From: Spirochaetia bacterium
GTDB taxonomy: Bacteria > Spirochaetota > Spirochaetia > PWKH01
Assembly: GCA_021736545.1 (NCBI GenBank)
Contig: JAIPFS010000105.1
Location: forward strand, 1 to 5,717
Length of the DNA stretch: 5,717 bases
Reading direction: 5' to 3'
Shown one piece after another: positions 5,437 to 5,717 of this stretch (its first letter is position 1; the number at the start of each line of letters is the position of its first letter). The notes below the pieces were generated by a model, which saw only the letters and a list, made by a program, of their open reading frames with translations, was not told where the DNA came from and did no database searches. The translations under genes were made by a program, and so were the position numbers.

Positions 5437-5717
5437 ATGTACATATGTTTAGTAAATATACATGGACTTTTAAGAAGTGAAAACATAGAGATGGGCAGGG
5501 ATGCCGATACTGGAGGACAAACCAGATATGTTCTGGAAATGGTAAAAGAACTCTCCACTCACAAAGACGTAACGATTGATATAATGACCAGACGCATACA
5601 GGACAAACGCGTCTCCAACGATTACAGCAAGAAGTTTGAAGAGATTTCGGATAACTGCAGAATTGTGCGCTTAGCTTGCGGCGGAAAAAAATATGTACGT
5701 AAGGAGAGGCTCTGGCC
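5437..5717 (+). CDS. sucrose-phosphate synthase/sucrose synthase-like glycosyltransferase (GT4), N-terminal part, 3' end outside window
   Basis: The first 93 residues of a GT4 retaining glycosyltransferase are visible. Diagnostic segments are HGLLRSENIEMGRDADTGGQ (9-28), which matches the sucrose-phosphate synthase N-terminal signature with its GGQ loop near the active site, YVLEMVKELS (31-40), the strand and loop leading to TRRI (51-54), and RLACGGKKYVRKERLW (78-93), the family's RxxCG...YxRKExLW element. Members transfer glucose from a nucleotide sugar to fructose 6-phosphate (sucrose-phosphate synthase) or to fructose (sucrose synthase) in the cytoplasm. The two cannot be told apart from this part, nor can a fused C-terminal phosphatase be excluded. 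The second of these motifs usually reads PCGP; here it is ACGG. It probably starts its own transcription unit. Sucrose as osmolyte or store is inference. Confidence 0.88.
   Translation, partial: MYICLVNIHGLLRSENIEMGRDADTGGQTRYVLEMVKELSTHKDVTIDIMTRRIQDKRVSNDYSKKFEEISDNCRIVRLACGGKKYVRKERLW

Noticed and set aside
5428..5437. TATGCTGATA, the same ten bases as 1186-1195 in the repeat array, between the SD and the start codon of the glycosyltransferase gene.
   Set aside because: A single ten-base match to a 75-bp AT-rich array within 5.7 kb is not far from chance, and the flanking bases do not match the 17-bp unit.

Overview
The window reads as a compact bacterial chromosome segment with all genes on the + strand. 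It holds five complete genes, the 3' end of a sixth and the 5' end of a seventh. Base composition is moderate in the genes and strongly AT-rich between some of them. Shine-Dalgarno (SD) sites are of the usual GGAG type. The host cannot be fixed from sequence alone. An exported protein with a long acidic linker and a beta-strand-rich C-terminus, together with the protein style, would fit a free-living Gram-negative such as a member of the Spirochaetota. This is a guess, not an identification.

Region 1 (1-3457) looks like the end of a sugar or polyol catabolic operon. It contains the C-terminal part of a short-chain dehydrogenase (SDR), a complete second SDR of the polyol/ketose dehydrogenase type, an FGGY carbohydrate kinase most like sedoheptulokinases, and a tightly coupled exported protein of unknown function. 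The simplest model is that the SDRs interconvert a polyol and a ketose and the kinase traps the ketose as a phosphate for the pentose phosphate pathway. The 121-bp gap between the second SDR and the kinase carries a tandem 17-bp repeat followed by inverted copies of TATGCT. It is the most structured non-coding stretch in the window.

Region 2 (about 3458-5292) holds two separately promoted enzymes. One is a DUF89/ARMT1-like metal-dependent phosphatase that may be translated from a leaderless mRNA. The other is DeoD-type purine nucleoside phosphorylase. Both have an extended -10 reading TGCTATA just upstream. They could cooperate around pentose and nucleoside phosphates.

Region 3 (5293-5717) is an AT-rich intergenic stretch followed by the start of a GT4 glycosyltransferase of the sucrose-phosphate synthase/sucrose synthase family, cut by the window edge.

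I found no tRNA, rRNA, CRISPR array, insertion sequence or clear riboswitch. I see no defence or mobile system. The best leads are the repeat array, the exact substrate of the SDR-kinase module, the uncharacterised exported protein and the DUF89 gene context.
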